Assembly: GCA_018065965.1 (NCBI GenBank)
Contig: JAGHSH010000050.1
Location: forward strand, 1 to 6,707
DNA: 6,707 nucleotides
Source of the DNA: Candidatus Apopatocola equi
GTDB lineage: Bacteria > Bacillota > Clostridia > Oscillospirales > Oscillospiraceae
Reading direction: 5' to 3'
In this document: positions 1 through 5,748 of the stretch, piece after piece
How the letters are laid out: the number at the start of each line of letters is the position of its first letter
How positions within the stretch are numbered: the first letter of the stretch is position 1
Program-made: the position numbers and the translations under genes
The notes under the pieces: model-generated
Database searches by the model: none
Told to the model about the DNA's origin: nothing
The model's input: only the letters and a program-made list of their open reading frames with translations

Positions 1-15
1 CGGTGTCAATATAAT

Positions 16-59
16 TGCGCTCTCAGATGTTTCCCCTTCAACATCTGGGAGCGCATTTT
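16..59 (+). terminator. Probable intrinsic terminator of an upstream plus-strand gene
   Basis: A 16-bp stem (16-31 with 40-55, one G-T wobble) closes an 8-nt loop and is followed by TTTT at 56-59 and another TTTT a few bases later. The U-tract lies on the plus-strand side, so it most likely ends a gene lying left of the window. Read on the minus strand the tail is not U-rich, so it is unlikely to serve the minus-strand operon, which has its own terminator at 84-127. The short U-run makes this a moderate call. Confidence 0.55.
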
Positions 60-83
60 GCCGTTTTCGCCTGTTTCTTCGTC

Positions 84-127
84 AAAAAAAGGGAGTCCTG
101 CAAAAATTCTCATTTTGCAACACTCCC
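84..127 (-). terminator. Intrinsic terminator of the regulator-ABC-permease operon
   Basis: Read on the minus strand, the arms 127-113 and 105-91 form a 15-position stem with a two-base internal mismatch and a 7-nt loop. It is followed at once by seven U residues (the A-run at 84-90). This is a textbook Rho-independent terminator, about 78 nt past the permease stop codon. The bases between (128-204) hold no gene. Confidence 0.85.
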
Positions 128-204
128 ATAATCTACTTAAAAACTTCCTTACAGGGCTGTGCCTTTCGACCCCCCTGCTTTTTTGCAGTTGTGTGCGGAG
201 AAAA

Positions 205-1020
205 TTATTCCAGATTCAGCTTCCGCTTGAGGATCAGTTCGGTCAGCGCCCAGTAAAGGGCGTCGTGAATGGCACTGATGAGAATGGCGATGAACAGCAG
301 CGGCACCACGTCCGCGAGCTTTTCCACCATCAGCCAGGAGGGCAGAGAGTTGGCCGCGCCCGCTCCGATGCGGATGGTCAGGTTGGTGAAGAGCACGTTG
401 AGACCTACCCACGCCAGCACGCTGACGGCGACCTTCTGCTTCTTGCTCAGGTGACCCAGAGACATGGCGGCGTACAGGTGCAGGGAATTGTTGGCCATGC
501 CCAGCAGGGCGAGGACAACGACCTCCAGCACGATCACCACGGCGGTCCAGCTCTCGCCGGGGTATTCCCGGAAGACCTGAGCGATGAAGCCGAAACCCTG
601 AGAAAGCACCTCCAGGAATTCCTCCCGTCCCAGCAGCAGGACGAGGATGACGCCGGAGAGGCAGATCACCACGCCGCCGATGAGCTGCACGGTCACGCTC
701 ACCAGGAGCTTGGAGCCGATGAGCTGGGAGCGGGACACGGGCAGGGTGAACATCAGATAGCCTTCATTGCCCAGCAGACCCCGCCAGAAGCGCTCAATGG
801 TCTGCACAAGGGTCACAATGCCCATGACGACAAAGGAGATCACGAAGAGCATCAGCGGCAGGACGAAGGTGAGGAAGGCGTTGACGCCGTCCACCCCCAC
901 CATATCGCCCCGAGGCAGGGTAAAGCCGTTGATGAGCGCCAGCACCAGAACGGCGCACCACACGGGCAGCAGACTCTTGAAGTAAGAGCGGAATTCGTAT
1001 TTTGTCAGTTTTCCGAACAT
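205..1020 (-). CDS. ABC-2-type transporter permease subunit, six predicted membrane helices
   Basis: The 271-residue protein is almost entirely hydrophobic. Predicted membrane segments lie near residues 17-33, 47-74, 103-131, 157-183, 197-218 and 237-258. After helix 2 comes the charged segment ERFWRGLLGNEGYLMFTLPVSRSQLIGSKL (about 76-105, quoted here in part: TLPVSRSQL), a pattern typical of ABC-2 permeases that pair with YtrB/BcrA-like ATPases. The start at 1020 was chosen because AAGGAG lies a few bases upstream; an in-frame ATG 48 nt further upstream lies within the ATPase gene and has no comparable site. The stop of the ATPase gene is 2 nt before this ATG, so the two are translationally coupled. 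It probably forms the transmembrane part of an exporter or envelope-stress pump with the ATPase. The substrate cannot be read from the sequence. Confidence 0.88.
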   Translation of the reverse strand: MFGKLTKYEFRSYFKSLLPVWCAVLVLALINGFTLPRGDMVGVDGVNAFLTFVLPLMLFVISFVVMGIVTLVQTIERFWRGLLGNEGYLMFTLPVSRSQLIGSKLLVSVTVQLIGGVVICLSGVILVLLLGREEFLEVLSQGFGFIAQVFREYPGESWTAVVIVLEVVVLALLGMANNSLHLYAAMSLGHLSKKQKVAVSVLAWVGLNVLFTNLTIRIGAGAANSLPSWLMVEKLADVVPLLFIAILISAIHDALYWALTELILKRKLNLE

Positions 1021-1022
1021 GG

Positions 1023-1736
1023 TCAGTTCTCCTTCCAGCCGCTGTAGCGGAACATTTCGCGGAAGCATTCGTCGATGCTGCGGCCGGACTCGGCCCGCAG
1101 ATCGTCGGCATTCCGATGGAGCACGATCTGCCCCTCCTTGATGAACACGACCTCGTCCAGCACCTGCTCCACATCGCTGATGAGGTGGGTGGAGATGAGC
1201 ACGCTGCCGTTTTCGTTGTAGTTGGTGAGAATGGTGTGCAGGATGAATTCCCGGGCTGCGGGGTCAACGCCGGCCAGCGGCTCGTCGAGCACATAGAGCT
1301 TGGAGCGGCGGCTCATGACCAGCATCAGCTGCATCTTCTCCCGGGTGCCCTTGGACAGGGACTTGATCCGCTGCATGGGATCCAGCTGCAGCGTCCGGCA
1401 GAGCTCGTCGGCCTTGCTGCGGTCAAAGTCGGCATAGAAGTCATCGAAGATGTCCATCATGTCGGAGATCTTCATCCAGTCGGCGAAGTAGTCCCGGTCG
1501 GGGAGGTAGCTGAGAATACTGCGGGTGTAGCGATCCGGCTCATGGCCGTCGATGAGTACGCTGCCCTCATCGGGGCAGATGAGACCGTTGAGGGTCTTGA
1601 TGAGGGTGGTCTTGCCGCTGCCGTTGGGACCTGCCAGACCGATGATGCGGCCGGTCTCCAGCGTAAGCTCCGCCTTGTCGAGTGCCTGAATGCTGCCGTA
1701 GCGCTTGCTCAGGCCGTGGATTTCTACCAGATTCAT
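1023..1736 (-). CDS. ABC transporter ATP-binding protein (YtrB/BcrA-like)
   Basis: The 237-residue protein is a single ABC nucleotide-binding domain. Walker A is GPNGSGKTT at 36-44, the signature is LSKGTREK at 127-134 (a common variant of LSGGQ), Walker B is LYVLDEP at 147-153, the D-loop is AGVDP, and the switch histidine is H184 in STHLISDVE. At the Q-loop position the sequence reads SYLPDRDYF, with Asp where Gln is usual; related exporters often carry this change. The short C-terminal tail (about 210-237) is not a separate known domain. The start at 1736 has AAGGAG 8-10 nt upstream and overlaps the repressor stop codon by 4 nt (ATGA), a typical coupled junction. An in-frame ATG at 1769 lies inside the regulator gene and was not chosen. 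It should power the adjacent six-helix permease; antibiotic or lipid export is a family-based inference. Confidence 0.93.
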   Translation of the reverse strand: MNLVEIHGLSKRYGSIQALDKAELTLETGRIIGLAGPNGSGKTTLIKTLNGLICPDEGSVLIDGHEPDRYTRSILSYLPDRDYFADWMKISDMMDIFDDFYADFDRSKADELCRTLQLDPMQRIKSLSKGTREKMQLMLVMSRRSKLYVLDEPLAGVDPAAREFILHTILTNYNENGSVLISTHLISDVEQVLDEVVFIKEGQIVLHRNADDLRAESGRSIDECFREMFRYSGWKEN

Positions 1737-2095
1737 ATCTTTTCTCCTTCCAGAATCAGCTCTGCACATTCCCGTCTGCCGTAGCCCAGCCGACCCATGG
1801 CCTCCAGATACTCGGCAGTCTCTTCTCCCGCCAGCTCCGAGCGAAGCGCGGAGAGCGCACCGACATCGGTGGTCACGCTGCGTCCGACGGTGCGGTTCGT
1901 GATCAGCAGCCCGTCGCTCTCCAGCTGGGTGAGGGCGCGCTGCATGGTGTTGGGATTCACCCCGGCCTCGGCGGCCAGCTCCCGAACGGCTGGGAAACGG
2001 CTGCCCGGCGCATAAAAGCCGGTGACGATCCGCAGCTTCAGCTGCGCGGACAACTGCTGCCAGATGGGGCGGGCGTCTTTTATGTGAAAGTCCAT
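1733..2095 (-). CDS. GntR-family transcriptional regulator, YtrA subfamily
   Basis: The 120-residue protein starts with IWQQLSAQLKLRIVTGFY, followed by PGSRFPAVRELAAEAGVNPNT and a recognition helix, then LTQLESDGLLITNRTVGRSV, giving the N-terminal winged helix-turn-helix of GntR proteins at about residues 10-75. Only about 45 residues follow, predicted as two helices. That short dimerisation tail defines the YtrA subfamily, as opposed to the large effector domains of FadR or HutC types. The start is set by AAGGAGG eight bases before the ATG at 2095; a longer open frame upstream runs through the promoter and has no support. It is the first gene of an operon with an ABC ATPase and permease, the usual YtrA arrangement, and probably represses its own promoter through the inverted repeat at 2114-2135. 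Confidence 0.93.
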   Translation of the reverse strand: MDFHIKDARPIWQQLSAQLKLRIVTGFYAPGSRFPAVRELAAEAGVNPNTMQRALTQLESDGLLITNRTVGRSVTTDVGALSALRSELAGEETAEYLEAMGRLGYGRRECAELILEGEKI

Positions 2096-2113
2096 ATGCT
2101 CCTCCTTGTCATC

Positions 2114-2135
2114 TTGTATTAGGCAAGTAGTACAA
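2114..2135 (-). promoter_or_regulatory. Probable YtrA-type operator (inverted repeat)
   Basis: TTGTATTA (2114-2121) and TAGTACAA (2128-2135) form an imperfect inverted repeat, matching at 7 of 8 positions per arm with a 6-nt spacer. It covers the -10 box and the expected transcription start of the minus-strand operon, so a bound dimer would block RNA polymerase. YtrA-type regulators are known to bind such spaced dyads before their own operons. That this is the site is inference from position and symmetry. Confidence 0.6.
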
Positions 2136-2160
2136 TAGCACAATGACACAAAGCTGTCAA
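2132..2160 (-). promoter_or_regulatory. Sigma-A promoter of the regulator-ABC-permease operon
   Basis: On the minus strand a perfect -35 TTGACA (2160-2155) is followed after exactly 17 nt by -10 TATTGT (2137-2132). The stretch just upstream (about 2164-2182) is an A/T-rich tract that could act as an UP element. Transcription should begin near 2125, giving a leader of about 30 nt before the repressor ATG. Confidence 0.8.
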
Positions 2161-2219
2161 GAGGTTTTTCGAAATTTTTTTCGGGCAGGGGACTCTTGCA
2201 CCCGCAGAGGTATCCGCCC

Positions 2220-2248
2220 TTTACATTTCCGGCGCTCTGCCGTATAAT
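2220..2248 (+). promoter_or_regulatory. Sigma-A promoter of the trxB operon
   Basis: The -35 TTTACA (2220-2225), a 17-nt spacer and a perfect -10 TATAAT (2243-2248) give a strong vegetative promoter. Transcription should start near 2255, leaving a leader of about 24 nt with GGAGGA at 2268-2273 before the trxB ATG. It diverges from the minus-strand promoter, with the two -35 boxes about 60 bp apart. Confidence 0.85.
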
Positions 2249-2254
2249 ACGGCA
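2238..2254. promoter_or_regulatory. Perfect 17-bp palindrome embedding the trxB -10 box
   Basis: TGCCGTAT (2238-2245), a single central A and ATACGGCA (2247-2254) form a perfect inverted repeat with the TATAAT box in its middle. A palindrome in this place suggests a repressor operator, possibly redox-linked because the gene behind is thioredoxin reductase. No known regulator motif is matched, and the overlap with TATAAT supplies part of the symmetry by itself, so function is uncertain. Confidence 0.4.
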
Positions 2255-2278
2255 AAGATTCATCAACGGAGGAAGACC

Positions 2279-3190
2279 ATGCTTTATGATATACTCATTG
2301 TCGGCGGCGGCCCTGCGGGGCTGACGGCGGCGATCTATGCCCGCAGAAGCGGGAAGAGCGTTTTGATCCTGGAGAAGGAGGGCTTCGGCGGGCAGATCGC
2401 CAATGCGCCACGGGTGGAAAATTATCCGGGCGCTCCCTCGCTCAGCGGCACGGAGCTGGCGGAGCGGATGCTCTCTCAGGCGCTGGCGCTGGACGCGGAA
2501 ACCGATGTGGCGGAGATCACGGAGCTGAAGCGGGAGAACGGCGTGTGGCTTGCCCACTCGGAGGACGGCGAGCGCTATGAGGGCCGCAGCGTGATCCTGG
2601 CGGTGGGTGCGGAGCACCGCCGTCTGGGACTTCCGGGGGAGGAAGAGCTTATCGGCAGCGGCGTGAGCTACTGCGCCGTCTGCGACGGCAGCTTTTACCG
2701 GGGCCGGGAGGTCTGCGTCTGCGGCGGCGGCGACAGCGCCCTGCAGGAGGCGCTGATGCTCTCAGAGCTCTGCAGCCATGTTACGCTCATCCACCGCCGC
2801 ACCGCCTTCCGGGGGGAGAAGACCCTGCTGGAGCGGCTGGAGGGACAGGAAAACGTTACCGTCCTGACACCTTATAATATTTCCGCGCTCCGCTCGGCCG
2901 ACGGCAGACTCACCGGCCTTTCCCTTACCCATGCGGAGAGCGGGGAGGAAAAGAACGTGGAGTGCGAGGCGCTCTTTGTCTGCTACGGGCAGACGCCCGC
3001 CACAGCGGCCTTCCGGGAGCTTGTCGAGCTGGAGGGAGGCTATGCCTCCGCCCCCGAAAACGGCATGACGGCGCAGCCGGGGCTTTTCGTGGCAGGGGAC
3101 TGCCGCCGCAAGAGCCTGCGTCAGCTGACCACGGCGGTATCCGACGGCGCCAACGCCGCCATGTCTGCCGTACACTATCTGGAGGGATAA
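2279..3190 (+). CDS. trxB: Thioredoxin reductase (NADPH), low-molecular-weight flavoprotein
   Basis: TrxB passes electrons from NADPH through FAD and a redox-active disulfide to thioredoxin, keeping cytoplasmic thiols reduced. The 303-residue protein has the whole family layout: FAD-binding GGGPAG at 9-14 with the acidic end of strand 2 (LILEKEGFGGQ), the active-site disulfide C132-A-V-C135-D, the NADPH fold GGGDSA at 149-154 followed by HRR at 172-174, whose arginines fit the 2'-phosphate of NADPH, and the C-terminal FAD motif VAGDCRRKSLRQLTTAVSDG from about 271. The length is close to that usual for the family (about 300-320). The ATG at 2279 has GGAGGA a few bases upstream. It heads an operon with a CYTH enzyme and a Gre-family factor. 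No thioredoxin gene is in the window. The CxxC and HRR motifs favour true TrxB over a ferredoxin-NADP reductase, which lacks the CxxC. Confidence 0.95.
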   Translation: MLYDILIVGGGPAGLTAAIYARRSGKSVLILEKEGFGGQIANAPRVENYPGAPSLSGTELAERMLSQALALDAETDVAEITELKRENGVWLAHSEDGERYEGRSVILAVGAEHRRLGLPGEEELIGSGVSYCAVCDGSFYRGREVCVCGGGDSALQEALMLSELCSHVTLIHRRTAFRGEKTLLERLEGQENVTVLTPYNISALRSADGRLTGLSLTHAESGEEKNVECEALFVCYGQTPATAAFRELVELEGGYASAPENGMTAQPGLFVAGDCRRKSLRQLTTAVSDGANAAMSAVHYLEG

Positions 3191-3193
3191 GTT

Positions 3194-3706
3194 ATGGAAC
3201 CCATGGAGATCGAAAGAAAATTCCTGATCTATATGCCCGACACCGCCGCGCTGGACGCCATGGACGGGGAGAAGTGGGACATCATGCAGGTCTATCTGAC
3301 GGGAACGCCCGAACAGGGCAGCCGCCGCATCCGGCGCATCCGGGATCGGGCGGGGGAGCGCTGGTACTATTCCGAGAAGATCCGCCTGAGCCACACCACC
3401 CGCATCGAGCGGGAGGAGCAGGTCAGCCCCGAGGAGGCGGAGGCCTACCTGAAGCTGGCCGACCCCCGCAAGCGCCCCATTGAAAAGAAGCGCTGGCGCA
3501 TCCCCTATGCCGGAAAGCTCATTGAGGTGGATGTATTCCCCTTCTGGGAGCATCAGGCCGTGTGCGAGGTGGAGCTGGAGCGGGAGGACGAGCCCTTTGA
3601 GCTGCCGCCCTGGATCCGTGTGTTCCGGGATGTGACCGAGGACGAGCGCCACACCAACAACCATCTGGCCTTCCGGATTCCAGAGGAGGAGGTGCCCCAT
3701 GCGTGA
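3194..3706 (+). CDS. CYTH-domain / triphosphate tunnel metalloenzyme protein
   Basis: This 170-residue protein opens with the diagnostic ExExK motif (E5-I-E7-R-K9) of the CYTH superfamily, whose eight-stranded barrel binds triphosphates and divalent metal. Further tunnel-type residues follow: a run of arginines at 44-50 (RRIRRIR), K62 in YYSEKI, E72/E74, the basic strand KKRWRIPY at 98-105, EVD at 111-113, and the acidic strand CEVELE at 124-129. All are spaced as in a single-domain family member, with no extra CHAD domain. Known relatives hydrolyse tripolyphosphate, make cAMP (class IV adenylate cyclases) or act on thiamine triphosphate; which one applies here cannot be told. The start at 3194 follows GGAGGG at 3181-3186 and lies 3 nt after the trxB stop. 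The C-terminus overlaps the Gre-like gene by 8 nt, so the three are co-transcribed. Confidence 0.88.
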   Translation: MEPMEIERKFLIYMPDTAALDAMDGEKWDIMQVYLTGTPEQGSRRIRRIRDRAGERWYYSEKIRLSHTTRIEREEQVSPEEAEAYLKLADPRKRPIEKKRWRIPYAGKLIEVDVFPFWEHQAVCEVELEREDEPFELPPWIRVFRDVTEDERHTNNHLAFRIPEEEVPHA

Positions 3707-4202
3707 CGAGCTGACCGAGGTGGATATCCGCAAAATGCAGGAGGAGATCGACTACCGGGAGAACGTGCTCATGCCTCAGATCATAGCCGAGGTGCAGCGC
3801 GCCCGGGGTTTCGGAGACCTGAGCGAGAACTACGAATACAAGGCCGCCAAGGACGAGCAGCGCCGCAACCGCAGCCGCATCCGCTACCTGAAGAACATGG
3901 TGGCTACCGCCGTGGTCATCAAGGCAAAGTCGGAGAGCGGCGAGGTGGGACTTTTCGACCGGGTGAAGCTCTTCATGGAGGATGAAGAGGAGGAGATGGA
4001 CATCACGCTGGTGACCACCCTCCGGCAGAACCCGCTGCAGAACCTCATCAGCAAGGAGTCTCCGCTGGGCAAGGCTCTGCTGGGACACCGACCGGGGGAG
4101 CGGGTCTTTGTGGCGGTGAACGGCAGCGCAGGCTACTGGGTCAGGATCCTCTCTGTGGAAAAAGGTGAGGATGACGAAAGCCTGGAGATCAGCCGCTACT
4201 GA
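3699..4202 (+). CDS. GreA/GreB-family transcription elongation factor, divergent paralogue
   Basis: Gre factors enter the secondary channel of RNA polymerase and stimulate cleavage of backtracked RNA. This 167-residue protein has the coiled-coil tip sequence GDLSENYEYKAAKDEQ at 39-54, nearly identical to the GreA consensus, with the catalytic acidic pair at D40 and E43. The C-terminal FKBP-like domain is recognisable from ITLVTT (102-107) through LISKESPLGKALLGHRPGERV (116-136) to the final strands. It departs from standard GreA at the start: the usual LTxEGxxKLxxEL helix is replaced by LTEVDIRKMQEEIDYRENVL. There is also a basic stretch, RRNRSRIR, at 55-62 and a C-terminal tail of about 13 residues. 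No symbol is given because it may be a second copy beside a housekeeping greA. The start is set by GAGGAGGAGG at 3683-3692, 6 nt upstream, and overlaps the CYTH gene by 8 nt. No clear terminator follows. Confidence 0.87.
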   Translation: MRDELTEVDIRKMQEEIDYRENVLMPQIIAEVQRARGFGDLSENYEYKAAKDEQRRNRSRIRYLKNMVATAVVIKAKSESGEVGLFDRVKLFMEDEEEEMDITLVTTLRQNPLQNLISKESPLGKALLGHRPGERVFVAVNGSAGYWVRILSVEKGEDDESLEISRY

Positions 4203-4213
4203 CATATCTTTTT

Positions 4214-4233
4214 CTGTTCATCGCATTAAACAG
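4214..4233. promoter_or_regulatory. Weak dyad upstream of the lipoprotein promoter
   Basis: CTGTT and AACAG are separated by 10 nt; 7 of 10 positions are symmetric. It ends 11 bp before the -35 box, where an activator or a repressor could bind. It does not fit the catabolite-responsive cre consensus, and the support is symmetry and place alone. Confidence 0.2.
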
Positions 4234-4244
4234 CTTGAAAATAC

Positions 4245-4273
4245 TTGACAAACAGACGCCAAATGGTTATATT
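4245..4273 (+). promoter_or_regulatory. Strong sigma-A promoter of the DUF3798 transporter operon
   Basis: A perfect -35 TTGACA (4245-4250), a 17-nt spacer and -10 TATATT (4268-4273, five of six matches) make this close to consensus. Transcription should start near 4280, leaving an untranslated leader of about 85 nt. The strength of the promoter agrees with the high-expression codon use of the gene it serves. Confidence 0.85.
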
Positions 4274-4279
4274 TAGAGG

Positions 4280-4363
4280 TAATCTGTCGCTGAACAGAGT
4301 ATTTCTGTATGTCATGAGGGTTTTTGCCCCTGATATAAAAATTTTTTCGGAGGAATTCAGACA
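4280..4363 (+). promoter_or_regulatory. Structured 5' leader of the lipoprotein gene, function unclear
   Basis: The leader holds TCTGT (4283-4287), ACAGA (4294-4298) and TCTGT (4304-4308), so the middle block can pair with either neighbour but not both. A further imperfect hairpin at 4312-4333 (TCA..GGG with CCC..TGA) is followed at 4342-4347 by six U residues, which resembles a weak attenuator. GGAGGA at 4349-4354 is the ribosome site, 9-10 nt before the ATG. The stems are short and no named riboswitch, including purine types, was recognised. Confidence 0.3.
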
Positions 4364-5578
4364 ATGAAGAAGCTCATCTGCACTCTGCTGGCTCTTGTCA
4401 TGGTTCTTTCTCTGGTCGCCTGCGGCGGTACCAAGGAAGAGACCAAGACCGAAGAGCCCGCCGCTGCTGTCGAGCCCGCCGTCGAGCCCGAGACCGAGCC
4501 CGTCGCTGAGCCCGAAGCCGCTACCGGCAATTACAAGATCGCCATCCTGACCGGCACTGCCTCTCAGGGCGACGAGGAGATCACCGCTGCCCAGAAGCTG
4601 GCTGCTGCCGACCCCGAGCACGTGATCACCGACACCTACCCTGACGCCTTCGCCTCCGAGGTCGAGACCACCATTTCCAAGGTTCTCGCCTTCGCTGACG
4701 ACCCCGACGTCAAGGCCATCATCTTTGTTCAGGCTGTTCAGGGCGCCACCGCCGCCTTCAACCAGATCAAAGAGAGCCGCCCCGACATCCTGCTCATCTG
4801 CGGCGTTCCTGCCGAGGATCCCGCTCCCATCACCGCTGCCGCTGACATCGTTCTTGCCAACGATGAGATCGGCTGCGGCTATCAGGTCGCCGACCAGGCC
4901 GCTGCCTGGGGCTGCGATGTGATCATCCACTACTCCTTCGCCCGTCACCTCTCCTACGAGACCATCGTTGCCAAGCGCGACGCCATGCGCACCACCGCTG
5001 AGTCCTACGGCATCGAGTTCGTCGAGCGCGACGCTCCCGATCCCACCGGTGATGCCGGCGCTTCCGGCGCTCAGGCCTTCATCCTTGAGGATGTCCCCAA
5101 GGTGATGGAAGAGTACGCCGGCAAGAAGGTCTGCTTCTACTGCACCAACTGCGGCATGCAGGTCGCTCTGCAGCAGGCCATCGTCAAGGAAGAGAACGCC
5201 TACTACGCTCTTCCCTGCTGCCCCTCTCCCTTCCACGGCTTCCAGGAAGCTTTCGGTCTTGAGTCCTCCTACGGCGATATCGAAGGCACCATCAAGATCC
5301 TGGCCAACTACCTCGACGAGAACAACGCCACCGGCCGTTTCTCCACCTGGGCTGTTCCTGTGAACATGGCCATGATCCTCGGCGGTTATGAGTACGCTAC
5401 CGCCTGGGCCAAGGGCGAGCTGACCGAGAAGGTCGATCTGGAGCTCCTGGCTGACTGCTTCTCCGCCGCTGCCGGCGCCCCCGCCGAGTTCGGCACCTAC
5501 ACTGACGGCACCACCAACTACGACAACTACCTGCTGGTCGCCTTCGATCCCATCAACTTCGCTGATTACGTCGGCTGA
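4364..5578 (+). CDS. DUF3798-like substrate-binding lipoprotein of an ABC importer
   Basis: The 404-residue protein has a lipoprotein signal: KK at 2-3, a hydrophobic stretch, and lipobox LVAC with C20 as the lipidated residue. A Glu/Pro-rich spacer (about 24-53, repeated EP and VEP units) tethers the domain outside the membrane. From about 57 the sequence (KIAILTGTASQGDEE, then DDPDVKAIIFVQAVQG, HYSFARHLSYE, DAPDPTGDAG and CCPSPFHGF) resembles the DUF3798 family as I recall it, a periplasmic-binding-protein-like fold of unknown ligand; this match needs a profile search. The domain is cysteine-rich: C257, C260 and C263 in CFYCTNC, C285-C286, and C365. Alanine codons are only GCC or GCT, unlike trxB upstream, which points to high expression. 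The ATG at 4364 follows GGAGGA. A sugar-type ABC ATPase lies directly downstream, so a solute-capturing role for an importer is the natural inference. Confidence 0.85.
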   Translation: MKKLICTLLALVMVLSLVACGGTKEETKTEEPAAAVEPAVEPETEPVAEPEAATGNYKIAILTGTASQGDEEITAAQKLAAADPEHVITDTYPDAFASEVETTISKVLAFADDPDVKAIIFVQAVQGATAAFNQIKESRPDILLICGVPAEDPAPITAAADIVLANDEIGCGYQVADQAAAWGCDVIIHYSFARHLSYETIVAKRDAMRTTAESYGIEFVERDAPDPTGDAGASGAQAFILEDVPKVMEEYAGKKVCFYCTNCGMQVALQQAIVKEENAYYALPCCPSPFHGFQEAFGLESSYGDIEGTIKILANYLDENNATGRFSTWAVPVNMAMILGGYEYATAWAKGELTEKVDLELLADCFSAAAGAPAEFGTYTDGTTNYDNYLLVAFDPINFADYVG

Positions 5579-5609
5579 GGTTTTTCGCGTACACTGATCA
5601 GATGATCAT

Positions 5610-5649
5610 GAGCTCGGATCTGCCCGGTACGACGGGTCCGAGCTCTTTT
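5610..5649 (+). terminator. Terminator-like hairpin between binding protein and ATPase
   Basis: GAGCTCGGA (5610-5618) pairs with TCCGAGCTC (5637-5645); inside it, after a 4-nt bulge, CCCG pairs with CGGG around a 6-nt loop. TTTT follows at 5646-5649. It begins about 31 nt after the lipoprotein stop. Partial termination here would let the cell make more binding protein than membrane complex, as is usual in such operons. It may also protect the upstream mRNA from decay. Confidence 0.7.
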
Positions 5650-5748
5650 GTTAATTCGTGTTGATTTAGCGCACTGCAGCGGACAGAAACACCCGCAAAT
5701 ACCACGGCACCGTTTTTTTCAGGCGCTGCCGTATGGAGGGAAGCTGAT

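Noticed and set aside
58..1047. Plus-strand open frame of 329 codons
   Set aside because: It lies opposite the permease gene, and its His/Gln/Glu/Gly-rich composition is typical of the antisense of a membrane protein. It has no ribosome site and no recognisable domain.
1002..1784. Plus-strand open frame of 260 codons
   Set aside because: It is antisense to the ABC ATPase with intact Walker A, signature and Walker B.
2762..3733. Minus-strand open frame of 323 codons
   Set aside because: It spans the antisense of trxB and CYTH genes across their junction, and both of those have clear family motifs.
4214..4233. Catabolite-responsive (cre) site
   Set aside because: A CG and outer TG/CA bases are present, but the spacing is off by one or more from the 14-bp consensus, so only a weak dyad is recorded.
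4203..4244. Terminator after the Gre-like gene
   Set aside because: Only a 5-bp stem with a 10-nt loop and no following U-run was found, so the trxB operon may read through into the transporter operon.
4280..4363. Purine riboswitch before a nucleoside-type importer
   Set aside because: The conserved loop and junction bases of the purine aptamer are absent and the leader is too short for aptamer plus expression platform.
4226..5236. Minus-strand open frame of 336 codons
   Set aside because: It is the mirror of the lipoprotein gene, low-complexity Gly/Leu/Asp/Val-rich, and crosses that gene's promoter. Codon bias of the true gene explains the lack of stops.
2231..5734. Shared GGCGCT..GCCGTAT segment before trxB (2231-2245) and before the ATPase (5722-5734)
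   Set aside because: The match is short, has a 2-nt gap, and lies in different settings (promoter versus ribosome-site region); chance in GC-rich DNA is enough to explain it.
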